The notes beneath the pieces are model-generated. The model was not told the DNA's origin. It saw only the letters and a list, made by a program, of their open reading frames with translations, and ran no database searches. Positions 46,141 through 56,683 of a stretch of DNA of 64,000 nucleotides are shown piece by piece. Position 1 is the first letter of the stretch. Every line of letters begins with the position of its first letter. The translations under genes and the position numbers were made by a program. Location of the stretch: the NCBI GenBank assembly GCA_029448655.1, contig JACCLO010000021.1:186001-250000 (forward strand). Direction: 5' to 3'. This DNA comes from Wolfiporia cocos (Eukaryota > Basidiomycota > Agaricomycetes > Polyporales > Phaeolaceae).

Positions 46141-46503
46141 TGTCACAAGCCGATTTCATTCAGTTAGCCAACGACTGAACGACAAGCCCTTATCTTATCT
46201 AAGCGCCCGCCTAGTATCATGTGCAAGGACCCCGAACACCCCACACGTGCCTAGTCAGACCCCGGACACTCTTCTCTCGGCTCTACCCCTAGGATAGGGT
46301 TATAAACGGACTATTAGCTTACGTAATACTGTACAGTAGCCAAACATGTACAAACAGTCAGATAGCATATATACCAGCCAGACGAGCAGGGAGCACCCCA
46401 GACTCGTCTTGGCCTTTGTTGCCTTGAGTAGCCTCAGATCAGGAATACGCTTTCACGCGAGTCATATTCCCCTGAGTAGTTGCTTGAGATAGCGCTTGTG
46501 TCA
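46141..46503 (+). repeat. 3' LTR of A3
   Basis: TGTCACAAGCCGATTT..GCTTGTGTCA, 363 bp; it contains the end of the gag-pol frame. Confidence 0.9.
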
Positions 46504-48052
46504 GGTACAACCGTGAGAACCAGATTGTACACCGCTGGGTCATGTTGGCTATACCAAAGGAAATCTACACGGCCGTCCACTCCGCCTTCGTCGCCACCAC
46601 CGTCAATGACAAAATGCAGCATGGTTACAACGTTAAGATCCCAGAGGACTATGAATCCAGGAAACAGGCAATCCTCCGGACCGACAACGCTATGCGTTGA
46701 CTCCGTGATGAAGAAAAGCTGTGCCACGGTCGTAACTCGGGAAAGGGCACCGACAAAGGAAAGGGTCGGGCGACATCGACATCGGGAACCACGCGGTCTG
46801 AGCCCACCGCAGAAGAACGGGCCAACTTGCTCAAGAGGAAGTGCCACTCTTGCAGCAAGACACAGGCAGAGGCACCAGGGAAGGGCTGCAACAAGCCCGT
46901 CTGGCACCAACCCAACTGGAAGCCCCGAGCAGCTCCCAGCGGAGGGAACACCGGTGCCGGACCCTCACAACCGGCGCACACCCGCCAGGCCGTAGAAGGC
47001 CCACCCACCGAAAAAGTCCTCGGGGAAGTATCCCAGGAAGATTTTGTGCGCATGGTGGCCGCCTGGGCCAAGGAAAATCCGGAGGCTGCAAAGGAAGCCG
47101 GATTCACTCAGGTACGTCCCCTCTCCAATAATAAATTTTCAGTTCTGGAGATCAAGGAACCAGTAAATGTCTCTATCTCCGAATCTGCCTCGGAGGGCAA
47201 CGAACCGGTGGATGGACTATATGGGCTAGGAACCGGGGCCCCGATATTCAATTACATATCTGTACCACGTTCTGTAGATTTGGCGCCTGGTGACGACGAC
47301 GGAGCTTCAACATGCTCCGACGATTCATTTGTAACAGCCTCAGAGGAGCCTCCCACCGGAGCTTGGTGGGAGGATAAAACCGTGCTTAATTCCTCTATTG
47401 TAAACAATGTAAACTATGTGCCAATGGACGTAGACCCGGTTGTAGACCCTGATGTGCAAATGGCAGACGCATCAGGAGCTGGAGTCAAGAAAAAGACTGA
47501 AAAGAAGTTGCGGTGTCGACGAGCCAAGAAGAAGGCTGTCACGCTCGACATATACCTAGACCACCCGCGGGCGATCCCCCCTGAGTGCAAAAGCGAAGGT
47601 GCCGCAAGTTACGATCTTCACTCCGCAGAGGAAGTCGTTATACCAAATGGGAAGTGTATCACTGTGGATACTGGCATAATGATCCGAATGCCACCCGGTG
47701 TATACGGCCACATAGCTCCACGGTCCAGACTCGCCTTGAAGGGAGTCGACGTGGAGGCCGGAGTAGTCGACGAAGACTACACCGGCCGGCTAAAAGTCAT
47801 ACTGAATAATCAGACTGGAACAGATTATCAGGTCGAGTATGGGGACAGAATCGCCCAGTTTATACTCGAATGCAATATGACACCAGACACGCGCATAGTA
47901 AAGAGCGTCAGGGAAACCAGACACGGAACACAGGGGTTCGGCTCTACTGGTGAGAAACTCAGAGGGAATGTAGTGGTAATCCAGACGGGAAAACGGGGAT
48001 GGCAGATCGAAGTACCGATCACCCTCCACCGCCCTGATGGATGCGCCCTCTT
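46504..48052 (+). pseudogene. A2 gag-pol, second part (gag end, knuckle, dUTPase)
   Basis: Resumes the A2 gag frame at GGTAC. A TGA at 46698-46700 stands where A1 has CGA/Arg. The knuckle CHSC..GKGC..WH is kept. dUTPase motifs are damaged: AASYDL for AAGYDL, APRSRLALKG for [21 protein letters not shown] for RGTQGFGSTG. Most of these fit CpG transitions. The sequence ends at HRPDGCALF in the protease region, where a family B LTR begins. Confidence 0.8.
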
Positions 48053-48762
48053 TGTTACGGGTCGAATACCCGTTCGTATATTCGAGTCGCGAATATAAAC
48101 CGTTCTTCTGCACATAGGCTCGTCGCCGTGTGCAAGGCAAATACTCGTTAGATGCCTTCAAGTCCTAGGTGAAGTTCCTAGGAGATCGTATAATATCCAA
48201 TACGCGTTAGAGGATATAATCTGTTCAGATGCGAGTCGAATAGAATATAGGACTCGCCTAAGTCCGAGAAGTCAGTGTGCACTTCAAGGACTTAGCCGTT
48301 CGGTTGCTTGAGCGAGAAATACTGAGCGTATTTTCCTACGTTTGAGAACGAGTATAAGACTTCTTGTTTGTACAACAAGGTCGAGCTGGAGAGCCTCGAC
48401 AATAAGTACATGAGCTTTTATACTACGCTAGGTTTTAGGGGTCAAGTCCATTCCAGATGTCACCACTACTATCTACGCTATAGTACCAAACGTTTGATAA
48501 GTATGTAGTGATATATCCGAAATGATAGATAGGAATGATGATGGCGGTTGAACGCCATCTATCAGCTAATAAATGATAAACACGAAACGAGGACAGAGTT
48601 GAGTCTGTCAAAGGTGAAACGCGCCCTACATGCTAGTACAACTGGGAATGCGCCCAGTAGAGTCACGAGTAGCCAGGGGGTTGGTTGCGCAACAAGTCCC
48701 TGTATCGTATTTGCCCGGTGGTGAGTTCCGTTCGTATCTCAGAAATCGAAATAACCGTAACA
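48053..48762 (+). repeat. Family B LTR at the broken end of A2
   Basis: TGTTACGGGT..ATAACCGTAACA, 710 bp. The left flank CTCTT and the right flank CAATC do not match, and A2 does not resume after it, so this junction is a recombination or deletion product. Confidence 0.8.
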
Positions 48763-48909
48763 CAATCCATGTGTGCCTATTTCAGATAATCGGGTTTTCT
48801 TGAAGTTACCCATGAATCCCCTATGAATTTCCTGTGCATTACCTATGGCTTCCCCAACTTTCCTCTTTTGTCTCTTGTCTCTGCCTGCTCAGCCACTTCT
48901 GAAACCTTG
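48763..48909. other. Pyrimidine-rich spacer
   Basis: No coding or repeat recognised. Confidence 0.3.
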
Positions 48910-49533
48910 TGTCACGGTTTCTCTTATTTTTCCCTATTTTTCCCTATTTTCTCTGATTTTCTACAGCTCGTTCTACTTGCTTTCCAAGTCACGTTATGTC
49001 TCACCCTTATCTCACTCTTGTAGATAACTCTTATCTTATCTCTTGTGCACGTTAGCTCAGCGCCTATCATGGCGCCTCGTCTTATCTGTAGATATATCTT
49101 ATCTTTCCTGCACGTGATCCTACAAAGAGTTCACAACACACGTTGCCACACGTCACATGGCTTTCTAGTGACTCGCGTCACCTGCCGCTGGCTCACGCTC
49201 AGTCAGCGGCCCAACTCACGTCACATGCTGTAGCCTTATGCTCAGTCAGCGACCTTTGGAACTATCACAAGCTTCGGGTCGTACCATTACCGGTACATAA
49301 CCCTACGCCCTGCGGTATCACTAGTCTTACCTACGGTGTTATGGGTCTTACCCCTCATGTATATAAGCTGGCCTCTGAGTACGTTGTAGACTCAGAATAG
49401 TTCTCCTCGACAATCGACTAGTTGCTCTTAACAACTGCTTGACTATTACATCTCACCGTTACCGACACCGCCCCTCAACATTTATATTCAGTCTTAGTGA
49501 GTGTCTGCGTCACCTCAGTCTCATCGTCACTTC
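48910..49533 (+). repeat. Degenerate LTR of family G
   Basis: Begins TGTCACGGTTTCTC and shares blocks with the G LTR (reverse strand of 43623-44248): ATCACAAGCTTCGG, CCATTACCGG, CCTACGCCCT and CATGTATATAAGCT. The right end is poorly defined; CTTG is present at both edges, a possible partial target duplication. Confidence 0.6.
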
Positions 49534-49619
49534 ACTTGTAATACTGTGTAATGTGGTGTCAAAATGTTTTGCAATCTTTTGGCAGGCATCTACAGCACAG
49601 GCCATTAATGTTACAAAAA

Positions 49620-49805
49620 TCATCCCCATGGCATGAGGCATAAATCCCCATGGCACAGGGCACAAATCCCCATGGTGTGGGGTATTTACATTACAGAATC
49701 CCTGTGCCACAGGACACAAATCCCCGTGGCATGGGGCACAAATCCATGTGGCATGGGCCACAAACCCCCATGGCATGGGCCATGAATCCCCGTGGTGCGG
49801 GGCAA
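49620..49805 (+). repeat. Minisatellite of about 22-bp imperfect palindromic units
   Basis: Units of the type AATCCCCATGGCATGGGGCACA are repeated about eight times. Each contains the partial palindrome CCCCATGG / CATGGGG. One spacer interrupts the array near 49685-49700. Confidence 0.75.
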
Positions 49806-49935
49806 GAACAGCACGCAAAACGCGAGCTAGCAGCGCACGCGCCTTGCAGGCGCCAGGCGTGGAAATTCACCGGCGCCAGGCGCCCTATCTAATGGGAGCA
49901 GGAATGACGCCCGTGGACGCCATGCGGCGGCGTCC

Positions 49936-49978
49936 ACGCTAGTGCACGCTAGCGACACGCTAGCGACACGCTACTGCA
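49936..49978 (+). repeat. Short tandem repeat
   Basis: ACGCTAGYGNC units, three to four copies. Confidence 0.55.
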
Positions 49979-50172
49979 ACACGCGAGCTCCCGTTATATT
50001 ATGGATCATAAATCTTATCATCGTTACTTTACAATCAGCGCTAACCCATTGTAGCAACCCCGATTTTCCGACAAAGCGTCACGAAGGTCTTGCAGGCATT
50101 GCAGTAGCATCTGCTCCCAGCAGCCAACCACTGACTCGTTTCATATAGAGATCGAACGTACGGCACGAATTG

Positions 50173-52889
50173 ATGCTCGCCCGCTTCAAATCCCCGCCCG
50201 TTGTCCGCATTGTGGCACTACCACGTTTCGCACCCGTCGCAGCTAAACGTCATTCGACCATGACTGGTAGCCTAGGCACTCGTGCACTCTCCATCTCTAG
50301 CGCCGCAGCGAAGACTTGGACAGGTCCTTACCAGCTTCCTACCCTTCAAAGAATTGGTTCTCAGATTCCATCTGACATTTCGGCCTTGGAAGTGGCTCGA
50401 AATTGGTTCAATGATTTTAAACAGGCCATTGAGTCAAAGACTCAAGCAGATGCCCTAGCTTCATTGTTCCTCGAAGAGGGCTTCTGGCGGGACCTCTCTG
50501 CGCTTTCTTGGGACTTCCGCTCAATACAAGGCTTCAATAATATCGCCCCATTTTTGAACAGTCGTCTCTCCGAGTCCAGCTTAGGCTCGTTGACCCTTGC
50601 AGAAGATGCGCTGCGTGCTCCAGCTATCCGAAACATCTTCCCAGATCTGACATTTCTGCAGCTGTGCTTCAGCTTTGAGACTGCAGTGGGCAGATGCTCA
50701 GGGATATGTCGATTAGTCAACTCTGGCGGGACATGGAAAGCGTACACTATGTTCACAGCACTTGATGCTCTCAGAGATTTCCCTGAAAAGGCGAGTCAAA
50801 CATGCATCCTGACTGTTGCGTCGGTTAAATCCCTCATGGATAATAGGTTGGTGCACTACGTGATCCCTCTATGTATCAAGGAACATGGACGGAAAAGCGT
50901 CGGGCAGAGCTCAACTTCGTAAACGACGAGCCAGCCGTGATAATCATAGGCGCCGGTCACAGTGGCCTTGAGACGGCTGCACGCCTGAAGCACCTTGGCG
51001 TACGCACGCTTGTGGTGGAGAAGAGTGATCGTGTTGGAGACAATGTAACAATCTCATCTAGTGCTTGCATAGGCGAGATAAGTCTCATGATAACTTGTTA
51101 GTGGCGGAATCGCTACAAAACACTTTGTCTACATGACCCTGTGTGTAAGTGAGGAGTCTCAAACACGGTCGCCCGTGCTTACGTGTCTGTACAGGGTATG
51201 ATCAGATGCCTTATCTGCCGTAGGTTTAAGAAGCTCGCATCAGTAAATTCTATGGACTCAAATTTAACAGATTTCCCTCCCCGTGGCCTGTGTATGCCCC
51301 TGCACCAAAGGTTAGACATTTGTAACACTTATATACAGTATTGCTTGACCAATGCACCCTCGTACTGCTAGCTGGGAGACTGGCTGGAGACATATGCACA
51401 AACACTGGAACTGGACGTATGGACTTCATCTCGCGTACAATCTGCTCAGTGGGACGACTCGAGCAAGAGCTGGAATGTAGTCTTAGAACGTGGAGGCTCT
51501 ACGCGATTGTTCAAGCCAAATCACATCGTTTTTGCGACAGGTCTCGGTGGAGGGGTGCCGAACATTCCTGACGTACCAGGACAGGTGCGACAGAAATCTG
51601 ATTTAAGTAGCAAGGAACTTTCCTTATATTTCCATCTCTAGAGCGACTTCCACGGACAGGTACTACATTCCGCGCAATTTACCAGTGCAGAGTACTACAT
51701 AGGAAAGAAAATTGTCATCATCGGGGCGGCGAACTCCGGTAAGCACATGTATAAAGTTGTATACTATTGTTGATGCCTATAATTCATCAGCACATGATAT
51801 CGCGCATGATCTCGCCAATCATGGAATTGATGTTACCATGTAAGCCAATGCATGTGCTACTTTTCATGCTCTGAGCTTCGGATAGGTTCCAGCGTTCGTC
51901 CACGTTCATCATTTCTGCGAAGACTACTTCTGCTATGGTCTCTGGTGCGTAAATAATTTTCAACCTCCACGATTATGCTCAAATCGTCCAGGTTTGTACA
52001 ATGAAAGCATCCCAACGCACTTCGCAGATCAGCTGAATGCATCGCTGCCGTTGGCTGTTAGCCGCCAGATACACCAGCGCGTATTTCCCCATTTTGCATC
52101 CACTCTCGATAAGTGAGGACCGGGTTTGTTGCATCTCGTGAAGAATACTGAAGATCTCTACTGCAGGGGAATTTTGGATGGCCTTGCCAGTGTCGGTTTC
52201 AAGACTAACCTTGGCCCCGATAGCGCTGGGCTACTTCCGCTTCTGTACGGTCGTGCCGGAGGATATTACGTTGGTGAGGTTTTTTCGTATTTCATCTGTG
52301 CTACAAGTCTGACATAATGAACGTAGACACTGGTGCCTCACAGCAGGTAATTGATGGAAAGATTAAGCTGAAGACCAGTGGCGCACTCGTCCGTTACACG
52401 CGCACTGGAGTTCTCTTCGACGATGGCTTGGAGCTTCCCGCAGATGTGATCATCCACGCAACTGGGTAAGGACCAACCAGTAGGGCGTCTAATGCACGTA
52501 TGCTCATCGATGTACCGCTGGGTATCTTGCAGATATGGCGATGCGGGCGATGCGCGCGCGGCTGTAAAGGGAATATGCGGCTTTGAAGTCTTCGAGAAGC
52601 TTAAGCCTGTTTGGGGCCTCGATGACGAGGGCGAGATTCGCTCTGTATGGAGAGATTCGGGACACGAGGGTCTATGGTTCGCGATTGGTGTGTTTGATGC
52701 CCCAGTCTTCTGTTTATCTTGTTGCCTCATCAATTAAACTCGACTACAGGAAATCTACCGCTTTCGCGATACTATAGCGCGTTCTTGGCCATGCGTATGT
52801 GGTTACACTTGGATTATACACATTTCGTGACATTTAACGATCTGAGCGCAGGCATCAAAATGGAGGAAGTAGAGAAGGTGAAGACTTAG
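50173..52889 (+). CDS. Flavin-containing monooxygenase-like oxidoreductase, about 15 exons
   Basis: Residues up to about 230 form an NTF2/SnoaL-like region (VARNWFNDFKQAIE, FLEEGFWRDL). Next come VIIIGAGHSGLETAARL (FAD Rossmann GxGxxG), GDNWRNRY, ATGLGGG, SDFHGQVLHSAQF (the FMO FxGxxxHxxx signature), VIIGAANSAHDIAHDL (second nucleotide site) and DVIIHATGYGD. Introns read cleanly at 51045-51101, 51145-51194, 51220-51270, 51311-51371, 51585-51641, 51739-51790, 51840-51885, 51945-51991, 52113-52166, 52274-52326, 52466-52532, 52688-52749 and 52795-52851. The stop is at 52887-52889. The first intron (about 50795-50881) is unresolved. The start could be 50173 or, with a better context, 50260. It probably oxidises a small molecule with NADPH and O2; the substrate is unknown. 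No frame break is seen, unlike the surrounding transposons. Confidence 0.8.
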
Positions 52890-54019
52890 AAAAGTGTTGA
52901 GCAGTACTAGTGCCATGTACCTGTAGTTCGTTGCTGGAATGCACCAACATCTGCGAGATGATCGAAATATTCATAACTGATATTAGAATACCGCGCCATA
53001 GTACCGCAACTCTCACAAGTAGTTCAATGTGCCCCAGGAGTCAATCATAATAATGTGTATTATAGCTTTGGTCAGCGCGCGTGATTTGCGTCGCCTGCTT
53101 GGTTCCAACCTCTGAATATCTTTCGAGTGTCGTGGGACTGAGTGAGCCGGACTGAGTGAGCCTTTGGACAAGAACCTCCTCGTCCCGGAGTTGGCAGGAT
53201 TCCGCTACCTATCACCAATCTCGCTAGGACTAGGCTATTATCTGGTGCCCGTAAACACTCGTTTCTCACGCGTTCGTTTCTCACGCGTTCGGAGAAGCCT
53301 CGTGATGCCCAATTATGCCATGCACTTAAAGCTTTACATTCGTAGCGTTCTGTGTGAAAGACCAACTGTTGTTCAATTAAACCTAGATCATCAGCGATGG
53401 TAGATAAGCGTAGATAAAGTGACGTCAGACTGGTATACGTTATCAGACAGATTTAGGCCGATAAAATATGTTTTGTATTTTGACCTCTGGGAAAATACCG
53501 AGGCATCCGGTAAACTGTTGCAAAGTCACGGGTGGCATCTGGTGAACACTGGGAAACTCACAAAGGCATCTGGTGAATGGTTCCAGGTCAGCCACCAGAT
53601 GCCAGGCCTCATGGGCCAGAATGTATTGACTCAGACATTATATTGGGACCAATCACCCAGACTGATGCTTAATCTGAGGCATTCGAGGTATGTCCGGGGC
53701 AAATTATAATTGGCATATGGTTACAATACAGTGGTCAATACTATGAATGGCATACTACATCAAGTGGATCTACTGGGCAGTCAGATATTGCAGAGATCAT
53801 GGCACAGAGTATAGCATATTACAGCACCGTGAGGGAGGGAGATCAGAATATTTGAGTGCACGAGAGCAATGATCAATAAAAGCAGCAAAGACAGTGACAA
53901 TTGTAGGGAGTGGGTCAGACACAGAGCAATAAATTGATATGAGCAAGGAGCACTAGCAAGCAGTGAGAGCATAGAGTCACAGAGCAGAGATTAGGCATCA
54001 GAAGAGTTTTAGGAAGGCA
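52890..54019. other. Intergenic stretch
   Basis: No gene recognised. CGTTTCTCACGCGTT is duplicated in tandem near 53262-53290. Two copies of a GGCATCTGGTGAA-type block occur near 53530-53575. Confidence 0.35.
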
Positions 54020-54118
54020 AGGATGTGGGGTCTGCTGAGGATGCAGGGTCTGCTGAGGATGTGGGGTCTGCTGAGGATGAGGGATCTGCTGAGGATGAGG
54101 GATCCACCAAGGATGAGT
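54020..54118 (+). repeat. 18-bp minisatellite
   Basis: GGGTCTGCTGAGGATGNR units repeated about five times. The frame 54025-54279 would encode GSAED repeats followed by an acidic tail, but no gene context supports it. Confidence 0.65.
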
Positions 54119-54266
54119 GGCTTGGTGAGGACAGGGAGCTCAGTGAAGATGATATATCAGCAGAAGAGAGGGTGCATTGCTCTAAGTTAGCGCTCCCAGC
54201 AACTCTGCCCACTGCTTCATCAGCGGCAAAGCCAGTGAAGATGAGATCCAACACAGATGGCCCCTC

Positions 54267-54700
54267 TGTTACGGATTGAATATCCATTCAGCTGAATCAA
54301 CTAAGTTGAGTTACTCAGCGTGTCAAGTAGCGCACTACTTGTCGGACTCTGCAGAGTCAGAAGCATCGATATACAAGCTGCGGGCTTAATTGCTCAAGCC
54401 TTTGAGAATGAGTATAAGATCCTTGTAATTCAACAAGGTTGAGCTGAGGAACTTGACCGGTATTTACATCAGGTTTTATACTATGATTCTGTAATCGGGG
54501 TCATAGTGTCCTTGGTACTGCTACCACTAAGTCCATAAGGCTAGCATGCTAAGATATCAAATACAAAGTGTTGTGGTTGAGCGCAACAGTGGCTGAAATG
54601 TCAAAGTCCTGTGGTTAGACACAAGATATCAACTACAATCTGATACATCGCAAGACCATGGGCATAGGATTGTTATACATGAAAGAAGGCTCACTGGTTG
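54267..54700 (+). repeat. Relic LTR related to family B
   Basis: TGTTACGGATTGAATATCC at 54267 corresponds to TGTTACGGGTCGAATACCC. Further matches are TGAGAATGAGTATAAGA, CAACAAGGTTGAGCTGA, TTTTATACTA and GTTGAGCGCAAC. The right end is lost. Family CpGs are mostly TpG or CpA here. Confidence 0.6.
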
Positions 54701-55274
54701 AGCAGGGATCCCTAGAAATAAATGCATGATAAAGTGGTTGAATGCTAAGTTCCTTCCTCCAGTGAGGCGTCAACAAAGGGTATTCAGTAGTCTCTGCGTG
54801 GATCAAAACAGCCACGGACTACCCGCCATTACTGGCACGGACTATGTACACTACAGACTATGGCCCATGGAAGGCCTTAAACTCCAGCTGCCCTAGTCTA
54901 TGAGGAACACCAACCTTGAGCAGCCCCTGTACAACTGAGAACCCTAGCAGTCACAGGACCCAACGTCACCGATTGCAGCCGATCATGTTCGATCACCCTA
55001 CATCATGCACAGCCCATACCGGCCAGTCCACGTTCCCGGCTACCACCACTCCTCAGTACCACTCCCTGGGAACCTGGACCGCTAACACCCCAGTCACGGA
55101 CTTAAAACCCCACCATTACCGGCAAACTCCTGATCAACAAGAACCACCGATCCAGGCCTGATCCACTACGCCGCCATGGACTCACATCACGTACACTCCC
55201 ATGCTCCAATACCATACTGGCCCCGTAGCTAGACCAATCATATACCGGCGTCAATGGCTTTACAGCCCACACCC

Positions 55275-55410
55275 TCTAACATGTACAAATAGTAGAATCT
55301 ATATATACGGCCAACAGTCTTTAGTGAACCTCAGACTTGTCTTGGCCTCTTCAGCCTTAGATGCCCTGGACCAGGAAGGTGCCTTTGAGTGAGCCCCCTT
55401 CCCCCAGGTG
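55275..55410 (+). repeat. Relic of a family A LTR (R-U5 region)
   Basis: Shares ACATGTACAAA.AGTAGAAT, TATATATAC, CCTCAGACTTGTCTTGGCC and CAGGAAGGTGCCTTTGAGTGAG-type sequence with family A LTRs; both ends have decayed. Confidence 0.5.
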
Positions 55411-55420
55411 TGTGTCTTAG

Positions 55421-56068
55421 GTTGTAGAGGGACTTCAGTCAATTGTCTTAATCTGCCAACTGCCTTTCGCTCAAGAAATTGCAGTTGCGAGCTAGGTTTG
55501 CATGCAGATTAATCTGCTAGCTGCGGCAGATTAATCTACTGTGACAATAAAATGGTACATCCAGGATTCGAACCAAGGACCTTAGCACAGATGAGAATAA
55601 GAGCATTGCAGCATAATTAGCCAACTGAGCCATAGTGACAACAATTACATTTGACCAATCAAAATATATATAACGCAAATTTTCACACAATTTCCGCAAA
55701 TCATCAAGGCAACCCACAATGGATACACTGGAATCACAGGTCTTTAGAGGCGGATTCATTTGTATTTGTGTTATGGAAAATGTTAAACTGCGAAAATGAA
55801 GGTTTCAAAATACTCTATATACTTCCTAGAGTGTGCAGACACCAGTTGCACCGTAGCTCAGTTGGCTAATGTATGCTACGATGCTCTTATTCTCATCCGC
55901 GCTAAGGTCCTTGGTTCGAATCCTGGATGTACCATTTTATTGTCACAGTAGATTAATCTGCCGCAGCTAGCAGATTAATCTGCGTGCAAACCTAGCTCGC
56001 AACTGCGATTTCTTAAGTGAAGGGCAGTTGGCAGATTAAGATAGTTGACTGAAACTCTACGGTTGTAG
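55421..56068. mobile_element. Inverted pair of tRNA-like repeats (foldback, about 648 bp)
   Basis: Arms 55421-55640 and 55847-56068 are reverse complements at about 90% by eye. Read outward, each arm begins with GGCTCAGTTGGCTAAT (A-box-like) and, about 59 bases on, GGTTCGAATCC (B-box-like). A tail with two AGATTAATCT palindromes follows. The arms do not fold into a normal cloverleaf. This fits two tRNA-derived SINEs inserted in opposite orientation or a foldback element that captured a tRNA-like promoter. The 206-base centre is AT-rich. Confidence 0.5.
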
Positions 56069-56683
56069 CATGTGTCAAATATGGAGCACAATGCTTATGC
56101 GGCCGGCTGCTGATGTATATCCACACAGTGTATAGTGCTGACGGTACGCCATGGCGATTTGATCGTCCTGCTTGGCATCTACAGAGGAGTTGCAATCTGC
56201 TTTCGGAGATCATCGATCATTACAGCTATTTCGGGAATTTATGACACAGCGCGTTTTTCTCGAACGTGTCAAGAATGTGGCTAGAGCGCCAATACTACGT
56301 GAGAGACTAGCTCTAGCTAATTTGTGTACACCGTCTACTCTGCATTCACTGACTCTGCTGCTCAACAATATTAATGTCTGTTCAGGTCCTGCTTATATCA
56401 TTTTTGATGAGCACGAGGTCTAGAATGTGCCATAGCTGAGCGTGCAAAGCACTGCGGCGCGCTACAGCCACATACTGAAAACGGCAGTTTCCTTATTGGT
56501 TGACACGATCGAGAAAACGCGGTGTGTCATGAATTTCCGAAATAGCTAAATTGATCAGTACCGTTCAGATCAGTCGGCACCTTCAATCGGAAACTCACAA
56601 TAATAAAGAGTGGATCTTCTGAGTACATGAAGCCCGTGCAGCTGCAGCTGGTGACAAGGACGCTATAACGATCCGTATTACAT

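Larger units (their letters stand above)
36787..46178 (+). pseudogene. A3 gag-pol polyprotein gene, split by solo LTRs, one gag frameshift
   Basis: Coding segments are 36787-38265 (gag; frame shifts once near 37540 in a C-run), 39691-41930 (gag end, knuckle, dUTPase, protease, start of RT), 42554-43622 (RT with YLDD, RNase H) and 44254-46178 (integrase to C-terminus). Segment ends correspond exactly to target duplications, so the frame is continuous across each insertion. dUTPase (about 40566-40975) keeps motifs 1-4, but motif 5 reads [10 protein letters not shown]. Protease has LIDFGSTGS in place of DSG/DTG. Integrase keeps the HHCC finger and DDE motifs. The final residues (SQADFIQLAND) and the stop at 46176-46178 are encoded inside the 3' LTR. 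Confidence 0.85.
35651..46503 (+). mobile_element. Gypsy family A element A3, complete and young but riddled with solo LTRs
   Basis: 5' LTR 35651-36013 and 3' LTR 46141-46503, both 363 bp, with about five differences (98.6% identity by eye). GGTAC flanks both sides (35646-35650 and 46504-46508). Internal order: primer site, 773-base leader, gag, solo LTR B (with a second B inside), CHSC knuckle, dUTPase, protease, RT, solo LTR F, RT end and RNase H, solo LTR G, integrase, chromodomain-like module, C-terminal domain, polypurine tract. Without the insertions it would be about 8.2 kb, like A1. Confidence 0.9.
30604..48052 (+). mobile_element. Gypsy family A element A2, decayed host of nested insertions
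   Basis: The 5' LTR (30604-30750 and 33344-33568, 372 bp net) is split by palindromic element E. A 760-base leader and a gag frame from 34329 follow. At 35650 the complete element A3 (35651-46503) is inserted with target duplication GGTAC, and A2 resumes at 46504 in gag and continues through dUTPase to 48052. There a family B LTR cuts it off. The rest of A2 is not in the window. Mutations in A2 are largely CpG transitions. Confidence 0.85.

Noticed and set aside
48053..48762. A simple solo LTR insertion into A2
   Set aside because: Flanks do not match and A2 does not resume; it is called a recombinant junction instead.
54025..54279. An acidic repeat protein encoded by the 18-bp minisatellite
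   Set aside because: No promoter, introns or homologous context; it runs directly into a relic LTR.
55847..55934. A functional tRNA gene (TAGCTCAGTTGG ... GGTTCGAATCC)
   Set aside because: The acceptor, D and anticodon arms do not pair and the A-to-B box distance is too long; treated as a tRNA-derived repeat.
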